This document shows, in pieces, positions 1 through 9,596 of a DNA stretch of 64,000 nt (position 1 is the stretch's first letter; each line of letters begins with the position of its first letter). Origin of the DNA: Bacteroidota bacterium. Its GTDB lineage: Bacteria > Bacteroidota > Ignavibacteria > Ignavibacteriales > Melioribacteraceae. The DNA lies in NCBI GenBank assembly GCA_018829205.1, contig JAHJUE010000007.1, forward strand, positions 1 through 64,000, written 5' to 3'. The translations under genes were made by a program, and so were the position numbers. Below the pieces are notes generated by a model that ran no database searches, was not told the DNA's origin, and saw only the letters and a list, made by a program, of their open reading frames with translations.

Positions 1-130
1 CATTCTTATTTATACTATTTTCAAAAAAAATATTGATTATATACCTAATTACAATCAAGCTTTAGCCGTTAATATATGATGAATTTTTATTTATAATTTT
101 TTCTATATTTTTATTGACTTTTTACACAGT

Positions 131-168
131 ACCTTTGTGGCTTAATTGTTTCGCCGCAAAAGCACAAA
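131..168. repeat. Dispersed hairpin element, TTTGTGGC family (copy 1)
   Basis: ACCTTTGTGGC at the left faces CGCCGCAAAAGCACAAA at the right, an imperfect inverted repeat. Related arms occur near 47.9, 50.5 and 55.2 kb, always between genes. The left arm also contains TACCTTTG, which fits the TAnnTTTG -7 consensus of Bacteroidota. It could therefore double as a promoter for the downstream gene, but no well-spaced TTTG -33 element is evident. Confidence 0.5.
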
Positions 169-240
169 AAAATTCTGAAATCATAATTAATAATTAATTA
201 TTTAATATTGAATTAATAATATTAATTTCATATCATTAAT

Positions 241-270
241 GCATCTCAGAGCAAAAAAACAAAGAGATGC
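241..270 (+). promoter_or_regulatory. Inverted repeat overlapping the start codon of the lamin-tail gene
   Basis: GCATCTC (241-247) is complementary to GAGATGC (264-270), and the second arm contains the ATG at 267. In mRNA this would form a 7-bp stem with a 16-nt loop that sequesters the initiation codon. No Shine-Dalgarno sequence is seen in this leader. A regulatory role is inference. Confidence 0.3.
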
Positions 271-3200
271 ATAAATATTTAATAATATTAGTTTCCTGCT
301 TCCTATTCTTTTTAACAAAAACATACGCTCAGTCCGGTTCACCCATCACATTTTCGGAAATCATGTTTGCGCCTTTATCGGGACAAAGCGAGTTCGTAGA
401 AGTTTTTAATACATCCGAAAACGATACAATAGATTTATCCGGCTTTCAGTTAAAGTATCTGCACACATCAAATACGGATAATATTATAACCTATAATAAC
501 GGACTGAAATTAAATCCGAAAAATTTCGCGATTATTTTTGAAGACGATTATGATTTTATTAACGGAATTTATAATTCTTTAATACCGGCAGAAGCTTTAA
601 TCCTAAAAATTGACAACGGCTCGTTCGCAAGCGGTTTGTCAAACACAACCGACAGAACATTATTTCTTATAAATTCATCAGGAGACACAGTTGATACATA
701 TACATATTCGGCAAATAATTCCAACGGAGTTTCGGATGAAAAAATTATACTTAATAAAAACAACTTAAATGAAAACTGGAGCAACTCGTTAACACAAAAC
801 GGCACACCGGGAAATTTTAATTCCGTTTCTCCGTTAAATTATGATTTAGCAGCGGTAAATTTATCTATTACTCCCGAAATACAATTTGCCGGATCAGAAA
901 TAAACCTAAACTTTACCGTAAAAAATTTAGGCATTTATCCGGCCGATATTTTTTCAGTAAATGTTTTCGATGATATAAATTATGATTCATCCGGTTCCGA
1001 AAACGAATTTATATTTTTTAAAAGTCTAACAAATCTGCACAGCGGCGACTCAATTAATCTTAATTTAGAAATTCCATTGTTCGAAGAACGAAACTACCGT
1101 TTTTATTTAGAGATTAATTTCAGCGCCGACCAGAATTTATCAAACAACTTTTCATTTATTGATTTTAAACCCCTGTCTAAACCAGCCGAATTCAACGATA
1201 TTATTATTAACGAAATAATGTATAAACCGCCGAACGATGAACCTGAATGGATTGAAATCTTAAATAACGGCAATAAAGAAATCAATCTGCAGCATTGGTC
1301 GCTAAGCGACAGAAATTCAAAAATAAATATCGCTGAAGACTCAGTTATTCTAATTCCCGGCGAGTATTTGGTATTATCTGAGGATGAGTCAATCACTCAG
1401 TTTTATAATATCGAATCACAACTTATTATATTAAAACTCCCTTCATTAAACAACAGCGGTGATGATTTATATTTATCCGATCAGTATAATAATATTATCG
1501 ACAGCGTTTTGTACTTATCGTCATGGGGAGGAAACGTCGGAACTTCTCTTGAAAAAATTGATAAAGATGCATCAGGCTCCGATTCATTGAATTGGTCATC
1601 TGCTGTTACTAATAAACATGCAACTCCCGGCGCAATAAACTCTATTACTCAAAAAGATTATGATATCAGAATATTGGAGTTGTTTACAAATACAGAATAT
1701 GTAATAACTCCCAATCCGGCATCAATAAATATTAAAATTCTTAACGCAGGAAAGAATTCAGTTAATAATATTATGCTGAATTTTTACAACGACCTTAATA
1801 ATGACTCTTTAGGCACGGCAAACGAAATTATTCACTCAGCCTCCATCCTCTTTATTAATAATGGTGATTCCATATTCTATAGTTTTGATTATGCCAATTA
1901 TAACATCGGGGAAAATTTAATTATTGCAGAAGCTACAATTAATAATGATAATTACTCAGAAGATAACATTGCATTTATAAATTTTAATGCAGTAATAATT
2001 AATGAAATCAGAAACGACATAGTTATAAATGAATTTATGCCTGCTCCGAATTCCGGAGAATCGGAGTGGATTGAAATTTTTAATAGAAGTAATAAACATA
2101 TTGATTTGAAGAACTACATGATTGCGGATGAATCCGACTCGGTCAAATTTTTAGATACTTCTTTTATTCTTAACCCCGGCGCATATTTTTTAATAATTGA
2201 TGATTCTTCATTTTTAAATAACTACAAAACTGAAACGTTTTATGTAATTATTAATTTTCCCGCTCTTAACAATACATCCGATAAAATTATTTTAATCGAT
2301 TCGTTAAAGCGAATTATTGATTCACTTCATTATAATTCGGAATGGACTGTTGAAACAGGCATATCCATTGAAAGAATTGATCCTTTCGAAGAATCCGAAT
2401 TAATAAATAATTGGCAAAAATCAAAAGATATTAGCGGAGCCACACCCGGTAAAATTAATTCCGTCGCAGTAAAATTTTTTGACGCCTCAATTATGCAAAT
2501 TAATTTTAACCCGCCCAGGCCTTTTTACGGCGATGATGTTTCAATTTCCGCAATAATTAAAAATGTAGGGAAAGAAATATCAAGCATTAATGTTCTCTTG
2601 TATGAAGAGGATAGTCTTCTTGAAACTTCCGAATTAGTTAGTATAAATCCGGGCGATTCGATAATTCATATTTTTAAATACAAAATAGAAAATCTTGAAT
2701 CGCGAAAAAACTTTGCAGCGGAAATTAGATTTAACATTGACCAGGATACAACAAACAATTTTTCATACTCTTCAATTATACCCGGATATAAATACAATTC
2801 ATTAATTATAAATGAGCTAATGTTCACTCCGCAAAACGGAGAACCTGAATGGATTGAGATTTATAATAATACAAATCATAGAATTTATTTAGAGGGTTTT
2901 AGTATTTCTGATATTCTTAGAAACCCTGTAAAAGCAAATATTAATGATTTGGATTTATTTGTAGAAGCAAATTCCTATTTAGTCATTGCAAAAGATTCGG
3001 CAATATTAAATTATCACGATGATATTCCCTCAAATATATTTGTTTTGCCTTTCGCAAATCTGAACAATTCCGAAGACGGCGTTGTGATAAAGGATTTTTA
3101 TAATAATTTGATTGACTCTCTTCATTACACATCAAAGTGGAATTCAAAAACAGGACACTCACTAGAAAGAGTATCTTTTAGTTCCGCGTCAAATGATTCA

Positions 3201-4907
3201 TCACAATGGAGTTATTCAACCGATATTGAACAAAGCACGCCCGGCAGGTTAAATAGTATTTCTCAAAAAACTTTTGATCTGGCATTAACCGATATTTCAT
3301 TTTTTCCTGAGATGCCTAAGTACGGTGATGAAATTACAATATATGTTTCGATAAAAAACACCGGGTTTTTAGAAGCGCAGAACTTTTATATAAAAATATT
3401 CGATAAGGGAAATTATATACTTAATGATATTTTTATTCCCGTTATTCATGTAAATGATTCGCTTACTATTAATTGCGGTTCTTATAAATTATTAGATGCC
3501 GAAATATTTTCCGTAGAAATCTTTTTTCCAACGGATTATAATTACGCAAATAATAAAGATTCTATTTCAATAATTCCCTCTTATAATAAAAACGATATAC
3601 TAATAAATGAAGTTATGTTTAATCCGGCGGCTGAAATTCCCGAATGGATAGAGTTCATTAATAATTCTAATTATGAAATTAATTTATTCGAATGGTCGGT
3701 TTCCGATGTGCTCCCTTCACCTAAAGCTGATTTTATTTCAAATGATTATACCAAAATTTTACCCGGACAGTATTTTGTAATCACTGGGGATACTTCTGCA
3801 TTTAAATTATTTTACAGCGTTGATTCTCCCGTTTTTCAATCCTCGTTCGGCGCATTAGGAAACGGTGAAGACGGGATTATCATTAAAGATTATTATGGAA
3901 ATATTATTGACAGTCTTTTTTACACCTCCGAATACGGGAACATAAAAGGGAGTTCGATTGAAAGACTGTCGCTTTCCGATTCGACAAATAAAAAAACAAA
4001 TTGGTTTATATCAATCAATGCAAGCGGCTCAACTCCTGGTTTTGGTAATTCCGTTTCGCAAACAAAAAGTTATAGCAGAAATCAGGTAATCATTAATGAA
4101 ATAATGTACGAACCCGGAATAAATAATTCCGAGTTTATAGAATTCTATAATAATTCAAATGCCGCGGTAGAATTAGGAGGTTGGATACTTGAAAACGGCA
4201 AGGGCGATTTCTTCAGAATTACGAACTCAAATTATATGCTTACGCGTGATTCTTATTATGTTACCGCGGCCGACTCCATGATTTATTTATTCTATAACTT
4301 CAGCGGAGTAGAAACTAATATAAATATATTAAACAAATCGAGTTTTGGTTTAACAAATGACGGGCAGATATTAACGTTAAAAGATATTAAAGGAAATATA
4401 ATTGATTCAGTTTACTACTCCGAGAAATGGCATAATCCAAACATACTAGAAACAAAAAACAAATCACTCGAAAGATTAAATCCATTAATAAATTCTAACG
4501 ATTCATCAAACTGGAGCACTTCCGCAAATGATATAGGCGCGACACCGGGAAAAAAGAATTCCATTTTTACGGATTACAAAATTAATAGCAGCGGTTTAAC
4601 TATTTCGCCAAATCCTTTCTCCCCTGATAACGACGGTTTTGAAGATTTCTGCACTATTAATTACAATTTGGGATTTCCGCTTTCGCAAATCCGCATAAAA
4701 ATATTTGATGATAGAGGAAGAATAGTAAGAACACTTGTAAACAATCAGCCGTCCGGATCAACGGGCACAATAATATTTAACGGATTAAACGATAATAATT
4801 CTCCGCTGAGAATAGGTATGTATATAATTTATTTTGAAGCCACAAACTCACAGACAGGTGAGCAGATAATATTAAAAGATGTGATTGTGGTCGCGAGGAA
4901 GTTATAA
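267..4907 (+). CDS. Large exported lamin-tail-domain / CARDB repeat surface protein
   Basis: This 1546-residue protein starts with a Sec signal peptide (cut near TYAQSG, residues 21-24). It then carries about six lamin-tail-like domains, recognisable by repeated (I/V)INE(I/F/L/V)M..P..(G/N)E.EWIEI.N beginnings near residues 28, 311, 584, 845, 1110 and 1274. Their ends resemble S(I/L)ER...ATPG..NS. CARDB-like beta-sandwich repeats lie between most of them. The last 100 residues (SPNPFSPDNDGFEDF onward) resemble the FlgD-Ig/gliding-type C-terminal domain used by secreted Bacteroidota proteins. A role at the cell surface in adhesion or matrix structure is likely, but the specific function is unknown. 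The ATG at 267 fits the signal peptide. No enzymatic motif is seen. Confidence 0.85.
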   Translation: MHKYLIILVSCFLFFLTKTYAQSGSPITFSEIMFAPLSGQSEFVEVFNTSENDTIDLSGFQLKYLHTSNTDNIITYNNGLKLNPKNFAIIFEDDYDFINGIYNSLIPAEALILKIDNGSFASGLSNTTDRTLFLINSSGDTVDTYTYSANNSNGVSDEKIILNKNNLNENWSNSLTQNGTPGNFNSVSPLNYDLAAVNLSITPEIQFAGSEINLNFTVKNLGIYPADIFSVNVFDDINYDSSGSENEFIFFKSLTNLHSGDSINLNLEIPLFEERNYRFYLEINFSADQNLSNNFSFIDFKPLSKPAEFNDIIINEIMYKPPNDEPEWIEILNNGNKEINLQHWSLSDRNSKINIAEDSVILIPGEYLVLSEDESITQFYNIESQLIILKLPSLNNSGDDLYLSDQYNNIIDSVLYLSSWGGNVGTSLEKIDKDASGSDSLNWSSAVTNKHATPGAINSITQKDYDIRILELFTNTEYVITPNPASINIKILNAGKNSVNNIMLNFYNDLNNDSLGTANEIIHSASILFINNGDSIFYSFDYANYNIGENLIIAEATINNDNYSEDNIAFINFNAVIINEIRNDIVINEFMPAPNSGESEWIEIFNRSNKHIDLKNYMIADESDSVKFLDTSFILNPGAYFLIIDDSSFLNNYKTETFYVIINFPALNNTSDKIILIDSLKRIIDSLHYNSEWTVETGISIERIDPFEESELINNWQKSKDISGATPGKINSVAVKFFDASIMQINFNPPRPFYGDDVSISAIIKNVGKEISSINVLLYEEDSLLETSELVSINPGDSIIHIFKYKIENLESRKNFAAEIRFNIDQDTTNNFSYSSIIPGYKYNSLIINELMFTPQNGEPEWIEIYNNTNHRIYLEGFSISDILRNPVKANINDLDLFVEANSYLVIAKDSAILNYHDDIPSNIFVLPFANLNNSEDGVVIKDFYNNLIDSLHYTSKWNSKTGHSLERVSFSSASNDSSQWSYSTDIEQSTPGRLNSISQKTFDLALTDISFFPEMPKYGDEITIYVSIKNTGFLEAQNFYIKIFDKGNYILNDIFIPVIHVNDSLTINCGSYKLLDAEIFSVEIFFPTDYNYANNKDSISIIPSYNKNDILINEVMFNPAAEIPEWIEFINNSNYEINLFEWSVSDVLPSPKADFISNDYTKILPGQYFVITGDTSAFKLFYSVDSPVFQSSFGALGNGEDGIIIKDYYGNIIDSLFYTSEYGNIKGSSIERLSLSDSTNKKTNWFISINASGSTPGFGNSVSQTKSYSRNQVIINEIMYEPGINNSEFIEFYNNSNAAVELGGWILENGKGDFFRITNSNYMLTRDSYYVTAADSMIYLFYNFSGVETNINILNKSSFGLTNDGQILTLKDIKGNIIDSVYYSEKWHNPNILETKNKSLERLNPLINSNDSSNWSTSANDIGATPGKKNSIFTDYKINSSGLTISPNPFSPDNDGFEDFCTINYNLGFPLSQIRIKIFDDRGRIVRTLVNNQPSGSTGTIIFNGLNDNNSPLRIGMYIIYFEATNSQTGEQIILKDVIVVARKL

Positions 4908-5019
4908 AAAATGCTCTTTAAAGAAACTTTTATCTAAATTAGCATTGAATTTTAATAATTATATATATATATATATTAATTTCAATTATTTAATATAATT
5001 AATGAGTCAATTAATAACA

Positions 5020-5027
5020 AAGGAGGG
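5020..5027 (+). promoter_or_regulatory. Strong Shine-Dalgarno sequence
   Basis: AAGGAGGG lies 3 bases upstream of the ATG at 5031. It fixes the protease start and shows that this organism uses canonical anti-SD pairing, which is often absent in Bacteroidota. Confidence 0.75.
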
Positions 5028-5030
5028 TAT

Positions 5031-6824
5031 ATGAAAACAATAAAACTTACATTATTCATTATTATAATAATTCTATTAATTCCGCAATTCTTATCCGCCC
5101 AATGCGGAACCTGCGAATCACCTGCCGCCGATTACTCAAAAAAGATTGTGAACAACACTTATATTACATGGCGTTTTGTAGAAGGCACTTCTAATGCGAA
5201 ATTGTATTATAGTGCAAATAATTACACACAAGACCCGGCAACAATAATCAGTACTGTAAAAGGGGCAATGTCTTCAGCATTAAGCAATTGGAAAAGCGCA
5301 ATAAGCGGCTATGATCTTAATATTAATTTTGCAGAAGATAATATTTCACAAAACGTTACAATAATTGTAAAATTCGATTCCGAAACCGTTGGCGGAGGTC
5401 ATTACAATTCGGGGTTTTTAACTTTAAATCCTAATGCTTTGTGGACTACGAATACTAATTTAATTGATGAAAATTGCAATAGTGAAACATGTTATAAAGG
5501 AGTTTACCAAAACATTCTTCACGAACTCGCTCATTATTTTCTTGGTGCAGGTCATCAGAATGAAGATAGATACAGTGTGATGCATCAAAACCCGATTGCT
5601 AGTGCGTTTACTTGCTGTGACCAGCAAATGATTCAAAACTTTTATAACCCCGAACACATAGTTAACGCTAAAAACAGTTTCGGTGGCAACGGGGTAATGA
5701 AAATTGACAATGGCGCTCCGGATACTATAAGCGCAGCAGGATTTAACAGCGATCCACTTAACTGGCGAGAGGCTAACTGGAACCATTCGCTTGAGGCTGT
5801 TGATGACCAAACTGTTACAGGTTTAACCTATGTACAAAGGTTTGATAATAAATGGATAAATTCACAAGGAGGAACAGAGGGTACAAATCCCTATTTCCCT
5901 CTACAAGTAAAAGCAGAAACCTATACTGCTGTTTTTAAAGACAGACTTAATGTAATATTTCAAAATTCATATGGAGGCGGTAGCATTACAGTAGAAGGCG
6001 AAAGTAAAAGTTCACCAACAGATGTGATATATGTTAAAAGAGACTATAGCAAAAATGCTTCCGCTCAGAATTATATATCGAACGGTATTCAATATACTTT
6101 TACTGAATGGAAAGACGATCTAAACAGAACTTATACAGGACCGAGTTACACTTTTTTCCCGGATGGGCACAGAACTTACACAGCTTATTTTGCGGTTGAT
6201 AAACCTGTATTTACAACTGCAGATAGAGGGTTAACATGCCCCTCGGCGGTAGGGCAGCCAATTACTTTGGTATGGAACGACCATGAAAACTCCTCGGTTT
6301 CATATAAAATTTACAGAATTGTAAAACATAACGGCGTAACAGGCCCGGAAACTCTTGTTGGAACCAAACCTCACGGAACAACTACGTTTACCGACAGAGA
6401 ATACGCGAAAACAAGTACGTATGAAGATTTAATTAAATATGATGTTAGAGCTTATTATTCCCCAAACGGTTCATATTCTGATCCTAACTGGATTTCAGTT
6501 ATAGGAGAAGTATTATTTAAACAATCAACAAATAATGAAATAGTTAACAGCGATTATTCTCTATCCAATTACCCTAATCCGTTTAATCCTTCAACAAATT
6601 TAGAGTTCAACTTACCTGAAGCCGCAAATGTAAGGTTAACAATATATAATGTACTGGGAGAGCAAGTAAAAGAAATTGCAAATTCTTATATTCCTGCCGG
6701 TTCTTATTCCGCAGTATGGAACGGCGATAATAAATACGGTGATAAAGTTAATTCCGGTATTTATTTCTCCGTTCTGGAAACAAACAAAAAAAGAATTGTT
6801 CAAAAAATGATTTTAAGTAAATAG
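5031..6824 (+). CDS. Secreted metzincin-like metalloprotease with T9SS type A sorting domain
   Basis: This 597-residue exported protein has a signal peptide ending near FLSAQ. Its zinc-binding motif HELAHYFLGAGH starts at H164 (E165, H168, H175) and is followed by a likely Met-turn, YSVM. The motif resembles metzincins (HExxHxxGxxH) but has one extra residue before the glycine, so the third ligand lies at +11 instead of +10. The protease domain covers about residues 45-215. Beta-rich modules follow, including a fibronectin-III-like stretch near 400-495. The C-terminus (SNYPNPFNPSTNLEF onward, about 85 residues) is a T9SS type A sorting domain, implying transport across the outer membrane and surface attachment or release. 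The start is fixed by the strong ribosome binding site. Substrate unknown. Confidence 0.85.
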   Translation: MKTIKLTLFIIIIILLIPQFLSAQCGTCESPAADYSKKIVNNTYITWRFVEGTSNAKLYYSANNYTQDPATIISTVKGAMSSALSNWKSAISGYDLNINFAEDNISQNVTIIVKFDSETVGGGHYNSGFLTLNPNALWTTNTNLIDENCNSETCYKGVYQNILHELAHYFLGAGHQNEDRYSVMHQNPIASAFTCCDQQMIQNFYNPEHIVNAKNSFGGNGVMKIDNGAPDTISAAGFNSDPLNWREANWNHSLEAVDDQTVTGLTYVQRFDNKWINSQGGTEGTNPYFPLQVKAETYTAVFKDRLNVIFQNSYGGGSITVEGESKSSPTDVIYVKRDYSKNASAQNYISNGIQYTFTEWKDDLNRTYTGPSYTFFPDGHRTYTAYFAVDKPVFTTADRGLTCPSAVGQPITLVWNDHENSSVSYKIYRIVKHNGVTGPETLVGTKPHGTTTFTDREYAKTSTYEDLIKYDVRAYYSPNGSYSDPNWISVIGEVLFKQSTNNEIVNSDYSLSNYPNPFNPSTNLEFNLPEAANVRLTIYNVLGEQVKEIANSYIPAGSYSAVWNGDNKYGDKVNSGIYFSVLETNKKRIVQKMILSK

Positions 6825-6832
6825 AAGCAAAC

Positions 6833-6897
6833 ATGTAGCACAGACTATCATGTCCTCCATAGTTTTAACGGAGGAGGATAGTCTGTGCTGCATTTAT
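6833..6897 (+). terminator. Long hairpin after the protease gene (TGTAGCACAGA family)
   Basis: ATGTAGCACAGACTATC (6833-6849) pairs with GATAGTCTGTGCTGCAT (6877-6893). An inner TCCTCC/GGAGGA stem extends the fold, and a T-rich stretch follows. It probably ends transcription of the protease gene. The outer sequence recurs in the hairpin at 8052-8080, so it is also a repeat family. Confidence 0.6.
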
Positions 6898-6954
6898 TTT
6901 GTAAAATTTATTTAACAATGATATTTTAGTTTAAGAAAACATACGGTAATAAAA

Positions 6955-8013
6955 ATGAAAAGAAAAATACTTTTGTTCCCGGTTTTAATAATAATACTTA
7001 TAAACAGTTGCAGCAGTGGAACTGACCCCGAAGAAAAAAAATCCCTACGAGATTATACTTGGACAGCAGACACTCTTACAACCGACCAAAGTGTACAAAC
7101 TCTTATGCGCTCAATATGGGCTTCTTCCTCTAATGATATTTATGTCTGTGGACACAATAATTCCGGTATTGGCAACATCTGGCATTATAACGGACATAAG
7201 TGGAGTTATATAGATGATATTATCCGCAATGATATTGGGAGGCTTGCGAGTTTATCTAATGTACATGGAACAAACGAAAATAATGTGTGGCTGGTTGGTT
7301 ATAACGGCGTAGCTAATACTGACAAAAAAAACTCTTTTATTGTTCAATACAACGGACAGAAATGGGTTGAACATAAAATTATTTATGGTTCGGCTATTAA
7401 TTGGGTTTATGCTGCTTCTGTAAATGATGTCTGGGCTTGCGGTGATGACGGTATTACATATCATTATAACGGCTCTGTTTGGGATATTGATACTATTAAT
7501 GTTCCTGTTAGCGGTGAAGCATGGTTTTCTCTTTACAGTATAGTGAAAGTAAATAATCAAGTTTATTGTGCAGGCTCAAGACTTGAACAAGGCGGCTTTA
7601 ACAAAAAGAATATTTTCTTTAAAAGAGAAAACGACAACTGGGTTGAAGTTGAAAGTTATGAAGAGAATCAAGGAATCAATTGGGGAACCAGACTTTTAGT
7701 CTCTACCTACAAAGAATTATATTCTATTGGTTCTGTTGGTGTACACAAATGGGAAGGCAGTCAATGGTTGAAAGTATTTTCAAGTCAATTCCCTTTAACA
7801 TGGATGGCGGACATAGGTGAAAATGATGTACTTATTACCGGCGGGTTTGGTAAAATATTTCATTATAACGGGGCTGATTGGAAACAATTTGAACAGTTTG
7901 AGAATATTGATTTTATCCATTCAGCAGTTTGGAGAAATGATGAAGAGGCTTTTATAGTAACTCTGGATTTAACCGGCACACCACAAACAACAATTATTTG
8001 GCATGGAAAATAG
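6955..8013 (+). CDS. Lipoprotein with beta-propeller-like repeats
   Basis: This 352-residue protein has a lipoprotein signal peptide with lipobox LINSC (Cys19), so it is anchored in a membrane. The rest consists of repeated blades of the type (I/V)WA.S.NDIYVCG.....IWHYNG..W (for example residues 56-85, 115-145, 150-175 and 285-310). This suggests a propeller fold of the kelch/YCF48 type often found in exported Bacteroidota proteins. No catalytic residues are evident. It stands alone between two hairpins of the same repeat family. Function unknown; ligand binding or surface display is inference. Confidence 0.75.
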   Translation: MKRKILLFPVLIIILINSCSSGTDPEEKKSLRDYTWTADTLTTDQSVQTLMRSIWASSSNDIYVCGHNNSGIGNIWHYNGHKWSYIDDIIRNDIGRLASLSNVHGTNENNVWLVGYNGVANTDKKNSFIVQYNGQKWVEHKIIYGSAINWVYAASVNDVWACGDDGITYHYNGSVWDIDTINVPVSGEAWFSLYSIVKVNNQVYCAGSRLEQGGFNKKNIFFKRENDNWVEVESYEENQGINWGTRLLVSTYKELYSIGSVGVHKWEGSQWLKVFSSQFPLTWMADIGENDVLITGGFGKIFHYNGADWKQFEQFENIDFIHSAVWRNDEEAFIVTLDLTGTPQTTIIWHGK

Positions 8014-8051
8014 ATGTGAGATGTGTGACATAAGATATGAGATCTAAAAAC

Positions 8052-8080
8052 TGTAGCACAGAATATTATTCTGTGCTACA
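8052..8080. terminator. Bidirectional hairpin between convergent genes (TGTAGCACAGA family)
   Basis: TGTAGCACAGAATA (8052-8065) and TATTCTGTGCTACA (8067-8080) are perfect 14-base arms. The hairpin separates convergent genes ending at 8013 and 8086. Its outer 11 bases match the hairpin at 6833-6893. Confidence 0.6.
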
Positions 8081-8085
8081 TAATG

Positions 8086-8988
8086 TTAAAACGCAAATGA
8101 CAAACCAAATCTAGCTGTTTCATAAGTAAGCGGAGTTTCAGTTTTAAAGGGCCAGTTCATTTCATCACGTTTTAAAACGTAGAACGCATAAGACACACCA
8201 TTCTTCAGAATAAAGTTTACAATCGGCGCGGCAGCCGGGGAACGGTCCATAATTTCTTCAACAAAATAATCAACAGCCTGAATTACAAACTGCTCCGCTA
8301 AAAAACTTCCGGCTTGTTTCCAAAATAAATGCCTTGGAAAAATAACTGATGTTTCATAATCGGCGTTCAAACCAAAAAATCCGCCGATCTCAATTTTTAT
8401 ACCTGCGGCGTTTGAATTACCGAAACGGAAATTGCCGTTAAATCTTTCAAGTTTTTTAACGTCTTCGGCAATAGCCGGAAGCGGAATGGAAAGAATTGTT
8501 ACATCCGGTAAATTTTTTACTTCAATTTTCGTCCAGGTAAAATCATATTGATAATACGGCATTATAGAAATTTCACCCAATTTATAACCATACCCGGTTC
8601 TGTTGCCGAAACCGAATTTCCATGCTTCCGTATTAAAACCTGTAAAACTTTTGTTGTTGTTTTTTAGTTCATTTGAAATGTTCGATCCGAAAATATATTT
8701 CTCGTCAAGTTCCAATACATAGTCGCTTTCATAAATATCGAGTGTGCTGTAACCGATTTTAAATTCGAGCATTCCTACTTCGTTTAAATTGTCATGCAGG
8801 CTTTTGTGTTTAGGCTCACCTAGTCCGTAATTAAACTCCATAAACGGACGGGCGTCATCGTGCCACATATCCCATCTATGTTCCCATTTATCGCGCCACT
8901 TTGATTTTTTCTTTTCTTCGCGATCCTGCGCCTGCAGGTTTAGGGCAAAAGTAATAAGAAGTAATAATAGAAATGATTTTTTGAACAT
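8086..8988 (-). CDS. Exported protein, probable outer-membrane protein (function unknown)
   Basis: This 300-residue protein begins with a clear signal peptide (hydrophobic LLLLLITFALNLQA, cut before QDRE). A charged stretch rich in Lys, Arg, Trp and Asp follows (residues about 25-47). The remainder alternates hydrophobic and polar residues with many aromatics and glycines and ends in ARFGLSFAF. A terminal Phe is typical of outer-membrane beta-barrels. I do not recognise the family. It stands alone on the minus strand between a convergent lipoprotein gene and the response regulator. Confidence 0.7.
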   Translation of the reverse strand: MFKKSFLLLLLITFALNLQAQDREEKKKSKWRDKWEHRWDMWHDDARPFMEFNYGLGEPKHKSLHDNLNEVGMLEFKIGYSTLDIYESDYVLELDEKYIFGSNISNELKNNNKSFTGFNTEAWKFGFGNRTGYGYKLGEISIMPYYQYDFTWTKIEVKNLPDVTILSIPLPAIAEDVKKLERFNGNFRFGNSNAAGIKIEIGGFFGLNADYETSVIFPRHLFWKQAGSFLAEQFVIQAVDYFVEEIMDRSPAAAPIVNFILKNGVSYAFYVLKRDEMNWPFKTETPLTYETARFGLSFAF

Positions 8989-9079
8989 AAAAAAACTCCG
9001 TAATAATTTTACGAAGTTTAGACGTAAATAGTCCGCAAAGAGTTACACTTTATATAAATCCGGTTAAAAAAAGAATAAG

Positions 9080-9487
9080 CTATTCTACTTTAATTCCGGA
9101 TTTAGATTCCAAAGTTTTAATTAAAGTATCCATTAAAACATCATTTTGAACAGGCTTGGTTAAAAAGACATCTACTCCGGCATTGTACGCGTTGTCTTTA
9201 TCTCTTTGGAAAGCGTGTGCAGATAATCCAACAACCGGCAGATCTTTATACTCAGCCATTTCACGGATTTCTTTTGTTAATTGAAGTCCGTCTTTTTTAC
9301 CGCGCAGCGATATATCCATCAAAATAATGTCAAACTTAGCGTTGTTTAATTTTTCATAAAAGGTTTCAGAGGAATCGCAGATTTCCAGATTAAATTTTCT
9401 TTTTAAAAAAATCTGAAGGAATTTCTGATTTTCGTAATCATCTTCTACAACAAGCAAGTTAGGTTTTTTGCTAATTTCTGAACTCAT
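9080..9487 (-). CDS. Single-domain response regulator (receiver only)
   Basis: This 135-residue protein is a CheY-like receiver with no output domain. Acidic residues D16/D17, phospho-acceptor D58 (in ILMDIS), switch S89 (in GLSAHAF) and K111 (in FLTKP) are all present, so it should be phosphorylatable. It probably works by protein-protein contact in a phosphorelay. No kinase is adjacent; the only histidine kinase in the window is about 28 kb away. It lies just downstream of carB on the same strand but is probably functionally unrelated. Confidence 0.9.
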   Translation of the reverse strand: MSSEISKKPNLLVVEDDYENQKFLQIFLKRKFNLEICDSSETFYEKLNNAKFDIILMDISLRGKKDGLQLTKEIREMAEYKDLPVVGLSAHAFQRDKDNAYNAGVDVFLTKPVQNDVLMDTLIKTLESKSGIKVE

Positions 9488-9596
9488 AATTATACCCCAT
9501 GTTACAACTTAATTATCGTAACAAATTTAGAAAATTTTAGCAAAATATAAGAATTTATATCATTAAATGAAAACTATAACGGCAAATACCGGCGGA

